Source: CAZMYO01 sp964570525 | GTDB lineage: Bacteria > Patescibacteriota > Patescibacteriia > Magasanikbacterales > GWA2-37-8 | Direction: 5' to 3' | Length of the DNA: 5,819 nt | Assembly (NCBI GenBank): GCA_964570525.1 | Contig: CAZMYO010000040.1 | Span: 1 to 5,819, forward strand | Part shown: piece by piece, positions 1-5,144 of the stretch | Position numbering within the stretch: position 1 is the first letter of the stretch | Layout: every line of letters starts with the position of its first letter | Program-made: the position numbers and the translations under genes | Notes under the pieces: generated by a model | Told to the model about the DNA's origin: nothing | The model's input: only the letters and a program-made list of their open reading frames with translations | Databases searched by the model: none

Positions 1-589
1 TTCCCGCTTCGCCAAGCAATTTTTCGGGCAGCGCGTAAAACGGGTGCGGCGGCTTCAAAAAAGCGTCGTGTACCGGAAAACATACCTTGGGTTTAATTTT
101 TTTGGCGTACTCAACGGCCTCGGCTGCTCGCATCCAGGGCGCCACGGCCGGATAAGCCAGCACTTCACAGGGCACAATATTTTCTAGCGAGTCGCCGCCG
201 TAAAAAAATCGGCCGCCTATCCTGTAACCGGTGTTGGGCATCCGCGGATAAGCCGGATGAATCTCCGCGTGAATCTCGCCAAACCCTTCGACTAACACAT
301 CGTTGACGGTAATGCTTTGACCATTGCCGAGGGTGTCGAAAAAAATATTTGCTTCCGCGAGCTTCCGCCCAACCGCGGCGCTGGTAAAAATTCGCGCGGA
401 TGGATTTTTAGCAAGAATGGTTTTGATGGAACTGGGATCGAGATGATCGAAGTGTTCGTGCGTAATTAAAATCGCGTCAATATTTTCTACGCTGTTTTGC
501 AAGGTGGAATAACTGCCCGGATCAATAAGAATCCGCGCGTTTTTTTCTTCCACAAGCAGGCACGAGTGGCCGAATTTTGTTATTTTCAT
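1..589 (-). CDS. Metallo-beta-lactamase-fold hydrolase, UlaG-like (C-terminus cut by window edge)
   Basis: The frame runs open from an ATG at 589 to the left edge, giving 196 residues without a stop. It starts MKITKFGHSC, and the GHSC near residues 7-10 is typical of the UlaG-like branch of the metallo-beta-lactamase fold. The metal-binding signature THEHFDHLD is at residues 43-51 (H44, H46, D48, H49). Further likely ligands are a His in EIHAEIHP (105-112), D133 in YGGDS and H174 in PVHDA. The family binds one or two metal ions and hydrolyses varied phosphoesters, lactones or nucleic-acid-related substrates, so the substrate cannot be predicted. No signal peptide or membrane segment is visible, so it is probably cytoplasmic. 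The motif order is complete and probably only a few residues are missing. No Shine-Dalgarno precedes the ATG; repeat DNA abuts it instead. It lies 94 nt downstream of leuS on the same strand. The fold is secure, the function is not. Confidence 0.9.
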   Translation of the reverse strand, partial: MKITKFGHSCLLVEEKNARILIDPGSYSTLQNSVENIDAILITHEHFDHLDPSSIKTILAKNPSARIFTSAAVGRKLAEANIFFDTLGNGQSITVNDVLVEGFGEIHAEIHPAYPRMPNTGYRIGGRFFYGGDSLENIVPCEVLAYPAVAPWMRAAEAVEYAKKIKPKVCFPVHDAFLKPPHPFYALPEKLLGEAG

Positions 590-590
590 A

Positions 591-684
591 ACACTGATTA
601 CGCTGATTAAATACACAGATTACGCTGATTTTTGGCGGATACACACGAATCTGCGAAATCCGCAAAAATCTGTGTAATCTGTAT
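591..684. repeat. Intergenic inverted plus direct repeat filling the leuS / hydrolase spacer
   Basis: Two 18-nt direct copies, 591-608 and 613-630, differ at one base (ACACTGATTACGCTGATT versus ACACAGATTACGCTGATT). The second copy belongs to a left arm (613-640) that is nearly the reverse complement of 658-684, with one missing base and a few mismatches, so the spacer can form a stem of about 27 bp around a 17-nt loop. The right arm runs into the leuS stop codon (684-686) and the direct copy ends next to the hydrolase start codon at 589. It is probably a copy of a dispersed genomic repeat. It could act as an RNA-processing or stability element between the two genes, but no T-run follows it. 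Confidence 0.75.
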
Positions 685-3600
685 TATACCACTATACTCA
701 CCAACTTTCCCTTCACATAAATAATTTTCTTTGGCTCTTTGCCGCCAAGCCATTTCTGGACTTTGTCGCTCGCCAGCGCTAGTTTCTTCACTTCTTCTTC
801 GTTCGCCTCCGCCGCAACGCTTATTTCATCGCGCACTTTACCATTGATTTGAATAGCGAGAGTCATGGTAGATTCTTTGGCGAGCGCCTGATCAAACTTT
901 GGCCAAACGGAAAATGCGAGTGGGGCGTCGTCGCCAAATTTTTCCCAAAGTTCTTCTGCAATGTGTGGCGCGAAAGGACTGAGGAGTTTTATTAATACTT
1001 GATAATCCTCGGATGATACTCGCACTGCAGGATGAGACATCTCACTAACCAAAATCATTAACTGCGCGACAGCTGTATTGAAGCGCATTTTCTCAATATC
1101 ATCACTAACCTTCTTAATCGTCTGATGCAAAATAGATTTTATGGTGGCCAGGTCATCTACACCATTGTGTGTTAGCCTATAATTCGGTTTTTCATCGTTT
1201 ATTTTTTCCTGCAACGCCCACACCCTTTCCAAAAATCTCCGGACGCCAGTGAGCCCGTTCGTGTCCCATTGTACCGGCTGATCAAACGGCCCCATGAACA
1301 TTATGTACATGCGAAAAGCATCGGTGCCGAATTTTTCCACCATCTCGTCGGGGTTCACCACGTTACCGCGGCTTTTACTCATCTTCTCACCGTCCGGCCC
1401 GAGAATGAGACCATGCGAGGTGCGTTTTTTGTACGGCTCGCGCGTGGGAACTAAACCAATATCAAACAAAAACTCGTTCCAAAAACGCGAATACAATAGG
1501 TGTAAAACAGTGTGCTCCATGCCGCCGTTGTACCAATCTACGCCGCCTTCGCCCGGTTTCGCACCGAGCTTCGTCGAGCCAAGCCAGTATTTTAATTTGT
1601 CGGGAGCGGCAAACTGTTTATCATTATGCGGATCGCAGTAGCGTAAAAAATACCAACTACTCCCGGCCCAATTGGGCATGGTGTCGGTCTCGCGCCTGGC
1701 CGAGCCGCCGCAACGCGGACACTTTGTCTTCACCCATTTTTCCATGGCCGCGAGCGGTGATTCGCCGGTATCGGTGGGTTCGTATTTTTTTACTTTCGGA
1801 AGTTTGAGCGGCAAATCTTTTTCCGAGAGCGGTATCCAGCCGGGATTCAGCTTTTCACCCTCGCTCAATTCTTGATTCTTGATTCTTGATTCTTGATTCT
1901 TTGCACAACTCTGACAAAAAACAAGCGGAATCGGCTCGCCCCAATAGCGCTGGCGAGAAAAAACCCAATCGCGGAGTTTGTATGTGGCGGTCCATTTGCC
2001 GCCAACTTCTTCGGTAATTTTTTTCTTAGCTTCCTCGGAGTTCATGCGGTCAAATTTTCCCGAGTTGATCAAGATGCCTTCTTCCGTAAAAGCTTGTTCG
2101 CCATTTTTGATCCGAGCAAGAATAATGTCAGTTTCAATGTGAGTCATTTTTTCCGGAATAATGTCTTCGTCGGCCAGCCAGACGATATCATACGCATCTT
2201 TCTCTTCTTGAGCTATCTCTGCTTTTTCTTCATTCTCCAATTCAAACAAGACACTCCGGGTGTGAGCGATACGATTGACACCTTTGTGCGCGGCAAAAAA
2301 TTCTGAATGAGTCGGTTCTCCCAGCACTCTTACCAGTTTCAGATTTTTGTAACCGGTTTCCTCTTCTACTTCCCGGCGAGCCGCTTTAACCGAGTCCTCG
2401 CCCGCTTCAATACCGCCCATGACAAAAGTGGTCCAGGGTTGTTTTTTCCATTTTAAACAAAGTGTCTTACCGGTCCGGAGATTTTTAACAATAGCTATAA
2501 CCGCGTTTCGAAAAACAATCTCTTTTCCTGGAACATGCGGATTTTTGTGATCTACTCGCCGTGGAATAACAACATGCTTGATCGGCAAATTATATTTTTT
2601 GGCAAACTCCCAATCCCGTTCATCGTGCGCGGGCACACCCATAATGGCGCCGGTGCCAACGTCGCCCATGACGTAATTAGTAATCCACACCGGGGTCTCT
2701 TCATTATTTACTGGATTGACAGCAGTAATACCGGCGTCAATTCCGGTTTTCTCCGGCTCTTCTGCGCGCGAAGATTTTTTGCGCGCCAAAGTTTCTGTCA
2801 CATATTTTTTAACTTTGTCATCCGTCCCGCCTCGTCGGCGGGCAGGCTGCCAACCCAGATCAAGCCATTTCTTAGCAAGCTCCGGTGAGACTGCAATAAA
2901 AGTAGCGCCAAATATTGTGTCCGGGCGGGTGGTGAAGACTTCAACGTGGTCTACGGTCGACTGACTACGGACTACAGCACGCGATTTGATGCCGGGCGGC
3001 TGTGGTCTGTGGTCTGTAGTCTGTAGTCCAAATCGCACGAGCGCCCCCTCGCTTCTCCCAATCCAATTCTCCTGTTGTGTTCTCGCCTGCGGAATATAAT
3101 CAACCTCTTTCAAACCCTCAAGAAGTTTATCGGCGTATTTAGTAATGGCGAGCATCCATTGCTCTTTATCGCGTTTCTCCACCGGCGTGCCGCAGCGCTC
3201 GCAGCAGCCATTCACCACTTCCTCGTTCGCCAAACCAATTTTATCTTTCGGGCACCAGTTGATTGGCTGATTTTTTTTATAGGCGAGGCCGTGTTTAAAA
3301 AATTGTAAAAAAATCCACTGCGTCCATTTATAATATTTTGGATCGGTGGTATCCACGGCGCGCGACCAATCAAAACTGTAGCCAAGGCTTTTCAGCTGGC
3401 GCGTAAAAGTGGCGATGTTCTCTTTGGTAACGTCCGCGGGCGGGCGACCGGTTTTGATGGCGTAATTTTCCGTCGGGAGTCCAAAGGCGTCAAAACCAAT
3501 GGGGTATAAAACATTGAATCCCTCCATCCGCTTTTTGCGGGAGATGACATCCATGGCGGTAAACGGCCGCGGGTGGCCAACATGGAGCCCGGCGCCGGAA

Positions 3601-3728
3601 GGGTAGGGAAACTCAATAAGCGAATAAAATTTTTGTTTCTTCTGGTCTTCCTTCACCTCAAAAGTTTTATTCTTTTCCCAGTACTTCTGCCACCTCTTTT
3701 CAATTTTTTTAGGGTCGTATTTTTGCAT
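684..3728 (-). CDS. leuS: Leucyl-tRNA synthetase with embedded Nudix domain
   Basis: The 1014-residue protein charges tRNA-Leu with leucine using ATP in the cytoplasm. Class I signatures are HVGH (49-52) and KMSKS (782-786). The order otherwise follows bacterial LeuRS: a zinc module (C159, C176, C179), an editing CP1 domain opening at WIGRSEG (222-228), TTRPDT (266-271), GTGAIMGVPAHDERD (358-372), LRDWVFSRQRYWG (585-597), a second four-Cys ribbon (C605, C608, C670, C673), RETDTM with SSWYFLRY (679-697), the anticodon-binding helices and the C-terminal tail (IQINGKVRD, IIYVKGKL). It is much longer than the roughly 860-880 residues usual for bacteria. The excess is a Nudix domain (about 402-545) plus three repeat-derived loops (near 236-260, 291-303 and 610-625). 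The ATG at 3728 is chosen because MQKYDPKKIEKRWQKYWE matches the family N-terminus; the 55 upstream codons overlap mutM and do not. No Shine-Dalgarno is seen. Editing residues appear intact. Confidence 0.97.
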   Translation of the reverse strand: MQKYDPKKIEKRWQKYWEKNKTFEVKEDQKKQKFYSLIEFPYPSGAGLHVGHPRPFTAMDVISRKKRMEGFNVLYPIGFDAFGLPTENYAIKTGRPPADVTKENIATFTRQLKSLGYSFDWSRAVDTTDPKYYKWTQWIFLQFFKHGLAYKKNQPINWCPKDKIGLANEEVVNGCCERCGTPVEKRDKEQWMLAITKYADKLLEGLKEVDYIPQARTQQENWIGRSEGALVRFGLQTTDHRPQPPGIKSRAVVRSQSTVDHVEVFTTRPDTIFGATFIAVSPELAKKWLDLGWQPARRRGGTDDKVKKYVTETLARKKSSRAEEPEKTGIDAGITAVNPVNNEETPVWITNYVMGDVGTGAIMGVPAHDERDWEFAKKYNLPIKHVVIPRRVDHKNPHVPGKEIVFRNAVIAIVKNLRTGKTLCLKWKKQPWTTFVMGGIEAGEDSVKAARREVEEETGYKNLKLVRVLGEPTHSEFFAAHKGVNRIAHTRSVLFELENEEKAEIAQEEKDAYDIVWLADEDIIPEKMTHIETDIILARIKNGEQAFTEEGILINSGKFDRMNSEEAKKKITEEVGGKWTATYKLRDWVFSRQRYWGEPIPLVFCQSCAKNQESRIKNQELSEGEKLNPGWIPLSEKDLPLKLPKVKKYEPTDTGESPLAAMEKWVKTKCPRCGGSARRETDTMPNWAGSSWYFLRYCDPHNDKQFAAPDKLKYWLGSTKLGAKPGEGGVDWYNGGMEHTVLHLLYSRFWNEFLFDIGLVPTREPYKKRTSHGLILGPDGEKMSKSRGNVVNPDEMVEKFGTDAFRMYIMFMGPFDQPVQWDTNGLTGVRRFLERVWALQEKINDEKPNYRLTHNGVDDLATIKSILHQTIKKVSDDIEKMRFNTAVAQLMILVSEMSHPAVRVSSEDYQVLIKLLSPFAPHIAEELWEKFGDDAPLAFSVWPKFDQALAKESTMTLAIQINGKVRDEISVAAEANEEEVKKLALASDKVQKWLGGKEPKKIIYVKGKLVSIVV
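1868..1902. repeat. Five-copy 7-nt tandem repeat inside leuS
   Basis: ATTCTTG is repeated four times and followed by a fifth copy, ATTCTTT. On the coding strand it reads through as KNQESRI then KNQEL (residues about 610-621), because three 7-nt units equal seven codons. It lies between the two Cys pairs of the zinc ribbon (C605/C608 and C670/C673), in a loop not conserved in the family. Gain or loss of any number of units not divisible by three would frameshift this essential gene. Confidence 0.9.
2094..2525 (-). other. Nudix hydrolase domain inserted in the LeuRS CP1 editing region
   Basis: Residues about 402-545 of LeuRS carry a full Nudix box at 438-460 that fits G-x5-E-x7-R-E-U-x-E-E-x-G-U exactly: G438, E444, R452, E453, V454, E456, E457, G459, Y460. 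The metal-binding glutamates are therefore kept. Strand-rich flanks (NAVIAIVKN before, RSVLFELEN after) fit the Nudix fold. Relative to E. coli LeuRS, the insertion replaces a short loop between YGLNIKPVI and LTEKGVLFNSGEF, here YNLPIKHVV and FTEEGILINSGKF. Nudix enzymes cleave nucleoside diphosphates linked to another moiety, including Ap4A, a known by-product of several aminoacyl-tRNA synthetases. A housecleaning role on LeuRS products is an inference; a structural role is also possible. Confidence 0.9.
2826..2842. repeat. Short GC-rich palindrome inside leuS
   Basis: CCCGCC and GGCGGG pair perfectly around a 5-nt loop (TCGTC). It encodes part of the Arg/Gly-rich stretch QPARRRGGTD in the CP1 domain (residues 294-303), a place where E. 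coli LeuRS has an unrelated variable segment. The base composition stands out from the AT-richer surrounding codons. It resembles a mobile palindromic repeat that has been tolerated in frame. Confidence 0.55.
2964..3036. repeat. Composite inverted / 7-nt repeat cassette inside leuS
   Basis: Four 7-nt units lie at 3001-3028 (TGTGGTC twice, TGTAGTC twice). Two units of the opposite orientation lie at 2964-2977 (ACTACGG, ACTACAG). GGACTACAG at 2969-2977 is the exact reverse complement of CTGTAGTCC at 3021-3029, and GCGATTTG at 2981-2988 is the exact reverse complement of CAAATCGC at 3029-3036. The cassette encodes residues of about 232-256, between SEGALVRF and VEVFTTRPDT in the CP1 domain, where E. 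coli LeuRS has a linker of roughly eight residues. The frame is preserved. Confidence 0.8.
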
Positions 3729-3744
3729 AGCAAATCTGTGTCGT

Positions 3745-3773
3745 ATCTTATCCAATTTTAAGTAAATAATCAA
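3745..3773 (-). promoter_or_regulatory. Sigma-70-type promoter for leuS
   Basis: Read on the minus strand, TTGATT (3773-3768) is followed by exactly 17 nt and then TAAGAT (3750-3745). These match the -35 consensus at 4 of 6 and the -10 consensus at 4 or 5 of 6 positions. The -10 box ends 16 nt before the leuS ATG, so the transcript would have a leader of only about 10 nt with no room for a Shine-Dalgarno. This suggests leuS is transcribed separately from mutM even though they point the same way. Confidence 0.6.
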
Positions 3774-3786
3774 CAGGCTGTGCTCG

Positions 3787-4734
3787 CTACTTCTGACACC
3801 GGGGGCAATAATGCGTGCCGCGCCCGCCGGCGCGAATTTTTTTGATGGTGGCACCGCAGTATTTGCACGGCTGGCCGTCGCGATCGTAGACACGGAGAAA
3901 ATCGGTATAGTTGCCTTTGCGGCCGGAGCTATCCAAAAAATTGCGGAACGTGGTGCCGCGGTGTTTAAGCGCTGCAGTCAAAATTTTTGGGATGCAATAA
4001 AACAGTTTTTTCTGTTCTTCCCTAGTCACCGAACCGACCCGGCGATTGGGCCGAACACCGGCGCAGAAACAAATTTCGTCCGCGTAGATGTTGCCAAGGC
4101 CGGCAATGAGTTCTTGATTGAGGAGAAGCGCTTTGAGATTGGTGTTTTTTCGTTTGGGAAAGAGAGCGGAAAAATATTTTAAAGTAAACTCCTGCGAGTG
4201 TGCCCTCACCCTCTGTCCCTCTCCCGCGGGGCGAGGGAGTGAAAGAGGTTCCGGGCCATATTTTTTAAGCGCGCGCTCTACTGCCTCCGGCTCGGCGAGC
4301 TTCATATAGCCAAAGCGGCGGAGATCGTTGAAAAATAATTGTCCGCCACCCTCAAAAACAAAAACGATCCGCGTATGTTTGTTGGGCAAATTTTCAATAT
4401 CACTTTCGGAGAGTTTGTGTCCACCGGCGACAACCTCTATTTTTCCGCCAAAGGCGGATCCGCCTCGGGCGGAATTTACCTTTTCATAAATCAATTGCCC
4501 TGTCATTTTGAGGTGAACCAGAAGAAATTCTTTTTTATTTTTAAGATGCCACACCAAAAGCTTCCCGCGCCGATCAATTTTGGTGATGGCGGCGCCCTGG
4601 AGCGCCTGAACAAATTTTGTCTTCAAGCCGCCGACGCTCTTGTTGTTGCATACTTCAACATGAACAATTTTTTTGTTCAGTATCTTTTTTTCTAAATCTT
4701 GGCGAATTGTTTCTACTTCCGGTAATTCGGGCAT
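3787..4734 (-). CDS. mutM: Formamidopyrimidine-DNA glycosylase (Fpg/MutM)
   Basis: This base-excision repair enzyme removes 8-oxoguanine and ring-opened purines and cleaves the abasic site by beta,delta-elimination. The 315-residue product begins MPELPEVETI, with Pro2 (the Schiff-base nucleophile after Met removal) and Glu3. K58 (RRGKLL), the HLKMTG segment (74-79), RRFGY (139-143) and NIYADE (215-220) match the family's catalytic, void-filling and helix-two-turn-helix positions. The C-terminal zinc finger is complete (C290, C293, C310, C313), with the binding-loop Arg in GGRGTHYCPRCQK. The usual length is about 270. The extra residues fall in two loops, around 84-115 and 162-180, each containing a palindromic DNA repeat. 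Residues 137-138 read DL where DP or DV is common. No Shine-Dalgarno precedes the ATG. It lies 58 nt upstream of leuS, but a promoter in that gap argues against strict co-transcription. Confidence 0.97.
   Translation of the reverse strand: MPELPEVETIRQDLEKKILNKKIVHVEVCNNKSVGGLKTKFVQALQGAAITKIDRRGKLLVWHLKNKKEFLLVHLKMTGQLIYEKVNSARGGSAFGGKIEVVAGGHKLSESDIENLPNKHTRIVFVFEGGGQLFFNDLRRFGYMKLAEPEAVERALKKYGPEPLSLPRPAGEGQRVRAHSQEFTLKYFSALFPKRKNTNLKALLLNQELIAGLGNIYADEICFCAGVRPNRRVGSVTREEQKKLFYCIPKILTAALKHRGTTFRNFLDSSGRKGNYTDFLRVYDRDGQPCKYCGATIKKIRAGGRGTHYCPRCQK
4216..4238. repeat. Palindromic repeat inside mutM
   Basis: TCCCTC (4216-4221) pairs with GAGGGA (4233-4238), and an inner CCC/GGG extends the stem past one mismatch. 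It encodes residues about 166-173 (LPRPAGEG) in the linker between the two halves of MutM. E. coli goes almost directly from GPEPL to the next helix, so about 15 residues are extra here. The flanking pyrimidine-rich bases make it look like a member of a dispersed repeat family. Confidence 0.6.
4444..4473. repeat. Tandem pair of 15-nt palindromes, exactly ten codons of mutM
   Basis: Two adjacent units have identical 6-bp arms TCCGCC and GGCGGA and differ only in the 3-nt loop (AAA in the first, TCG in the second on the plus strand). They coincide exactly with codons 88-97 of mutM and encode SARGG followed by SAFGG. The unit is a multiple of three, so copy number can change without frameshift. 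It lies in a loop of the N-terminal domain that is about 27 residues longer than in E. coli. Confidence 0.85.
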
Positions 4735-4758
4735 AAATCAAATTAACAATTAGCGGGG

Positions 4759-4800
4759 TCAACCCCGCACCAAAGCATGGTGCTTTTGGTGCGGGGTTGA
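4759..4800. repeat. 16-bp perfect inverted repeat between mutM and the small divergent gene
   Basis: TCAACCCCGCACCAAA (4759-4774) is the exact reverse complement of 4785-4800, with a 10-nt centre. A third element, GCGGGGT at 4753-4759, could pair with the left arm instead. Each end reads TTGAC outward: TTGACA at 4797-4802 on the plus strand and TTGACC at 4762-4757 on the minus strand, so each could supply a -35 box. The inner 11 nt of the right arm (GGTGCGGGGTT) recur at 5131-5141 in the terminator. No T-run follows on either strand. Confidence 0.8.
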
Positions 4801-4832
4801 CAAAAACTTAAAAAACATGTAATTTTTATACT
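4797..4832 (+). promoter_or_regulatory. Promoter for the small plus-strand gene
   Basis: TTGACA at 4797-4802 is a perfect -35 consensus. At 17-nt spacing the -10 is TAATTT (4820-4825), which keeps only the first, second and last consensus bases. TATACT (4827-4832) is a better -10 but would need a 24-nt spacer. The -35 box overlaps the right arm of the inverted repeat, so a protein or structure at the repeat could control it. Confidence 0.55.
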
Positions 4833-4843
4833 AACTTTACCCT

Positions 4844-4850
4844 GGAGAGG
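4844..4850 (+). promoter_or_regulatory. Shine-Dalgarno of the small plus-strand gene
   Basis: GGAGAGG lies 7 nt before the ATG at 4858, an ideal spacing. It sets the start of the 49-codon reading frame. It is notable because mutM, leuS and the hydrolase gene show no Shine-Dalgarno upstream of their start codons. Confidence 0.7.
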
Positions 4851-4857
4851 TGCCGCG

Positions 4858-5007
4858 ATGCGAGAAATCATCTTGATCCTCACGCTCGTGAGCGAAACCT
4901 ATCTTAGACGGAAGTACGACGCCCTCAAAGAAAAAGTAGCGAGAGACTGGCGAAGCTATCAGCCGCGCCGGCGTTTTGCGGTGATCCGCATCTTCAACAT
5001 TCCCTAG
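4858..5007 (+). CDS. Small basic protein of unknown function (49 aa)
   Basis: An ATG preceded at 7 nt by GGAGAGG, and further up by a consensus -35 box, opens a 49-codon frame ending in TAG at 5005-5007. I do not recognise the product. It begins MREIILILTL, a short hydrophobic run too short for a normal membrane span. A charged, probably helical stretch follows (residues 16-31, with RRKYDALKEKVARD), then an Arg-rich segment (QPRRRF, 36-40) and a hydrophobic end (AVIRIFNIP). The net charge is clearly positive, which would suit nucleic-acid binding, but this is only inference. Codons favour C or G in third position (ATC, CTC, TAC, GAC, AAG), unlike leuS. Its 3' end enters a hairpin region and a terminator lies about 105 nt further on. 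It is transcribed divergently from mutM. The signals make it likely real, though a noncoding transcript cannot be excluded. Confidence 0.6.
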   Translation: MREIILILTLVSETYLRRKYDALKEKVARDWRSYQPRRRFAVIRIFNIP

Positions 5008-5063
5008 TCCGCTCTTTCTCCGAAGAAGAGTAGGGAATCCCGACTAAGTCTGGATTCCCTACT
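4999..5063 (+). other. Two mutually exclusive hairpins overlapping the small gene's stop codon
   Basis: Three segments compete. ATTCCCTA (4999-5006) can pair with TAGGGAAT (5031-5038), helped by CTCTT (5012-5016) with AAGAG (5026-5030). Alternatively GAGTAGGGAATCC (5028-5040) pairs perfectly over 13 bp with GGATTCCCTACTC (5051-5063) around a 10-nt loop. Both use 5031-5038, so only one can form. The first includes the last codons and part of the TAG stop, so a terminating ribosome would favour the second. Confidence 0.6.
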
Positions 5064-5066
5064 CCC

Positions 5067-5108
5067 CATTGCTCAATTTTTCATTTCACTATTAAAGATT
5101 GAGCAGTG
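5067..5108. repeat. Inverted repeat downstream of the small gene
   Basis: CATTGCTCAAT (5067-5077) pairs with ATTGAGCAGTG (5098-5108) over 11 bp with a single T-G wobble, enclosing a 20-nt AT-rich loop. It sits between the 13-bp hairpin and the terminator. Function is not evident. Confidence 0.55.
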
Positions 5109-5111
5109 ATT

Positions 5112-5144
5112 AAAAACCCTGCACCGTTCTGGTGCGGGGTTTTT
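5112..5144. terminator. Bidirectional rho-independent terminator
   Basis: AAAAACCCTGCACC (5112-5125) pairs with GGTGCGGGGTTTTT (5131-5144) around a 5-nt loop, giving a 14-bp stem with one G-T wobble on the plus strand (an A-C mismatch on the minus). GC-rich pairs are flanked by an A-run on one side and a T-run on the other, so it can stop transcripts from both sides: the small gene from the left and the candidate RNA from the right. Confidence 0.85.

Noticed and set aside
1868..3036. CRISPR-like array from the short repeats in leuS
   Set aside because: Units are 7 nt and contiguous without spacers, and they are translated in frame within a conserved gene.
3729..3893. In-frame N-terminal extension of leuS by 55 codons
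   Set aside because: It lies mostly within the 3' end of mutM in another frame, has no similarity to LeuRS N-termini, and runs across the leuS promoter; the family start MQKYDPKKIE fits at 3728.
1269..4695. Several plus-strand open frames of 60-137 codons antisense to leuS and mutM
   Set aside because: They mirror the highly conserved minus-strand genes, have no start signals and show no recognisable protein features.
4759..4800. Rho-independent terminator at the mutM-side inverted repeat
   Set aside because: The stem is strong, but neither strand has a T-run after it, and it lies upstream of both divergent genes rather than downstream of either.
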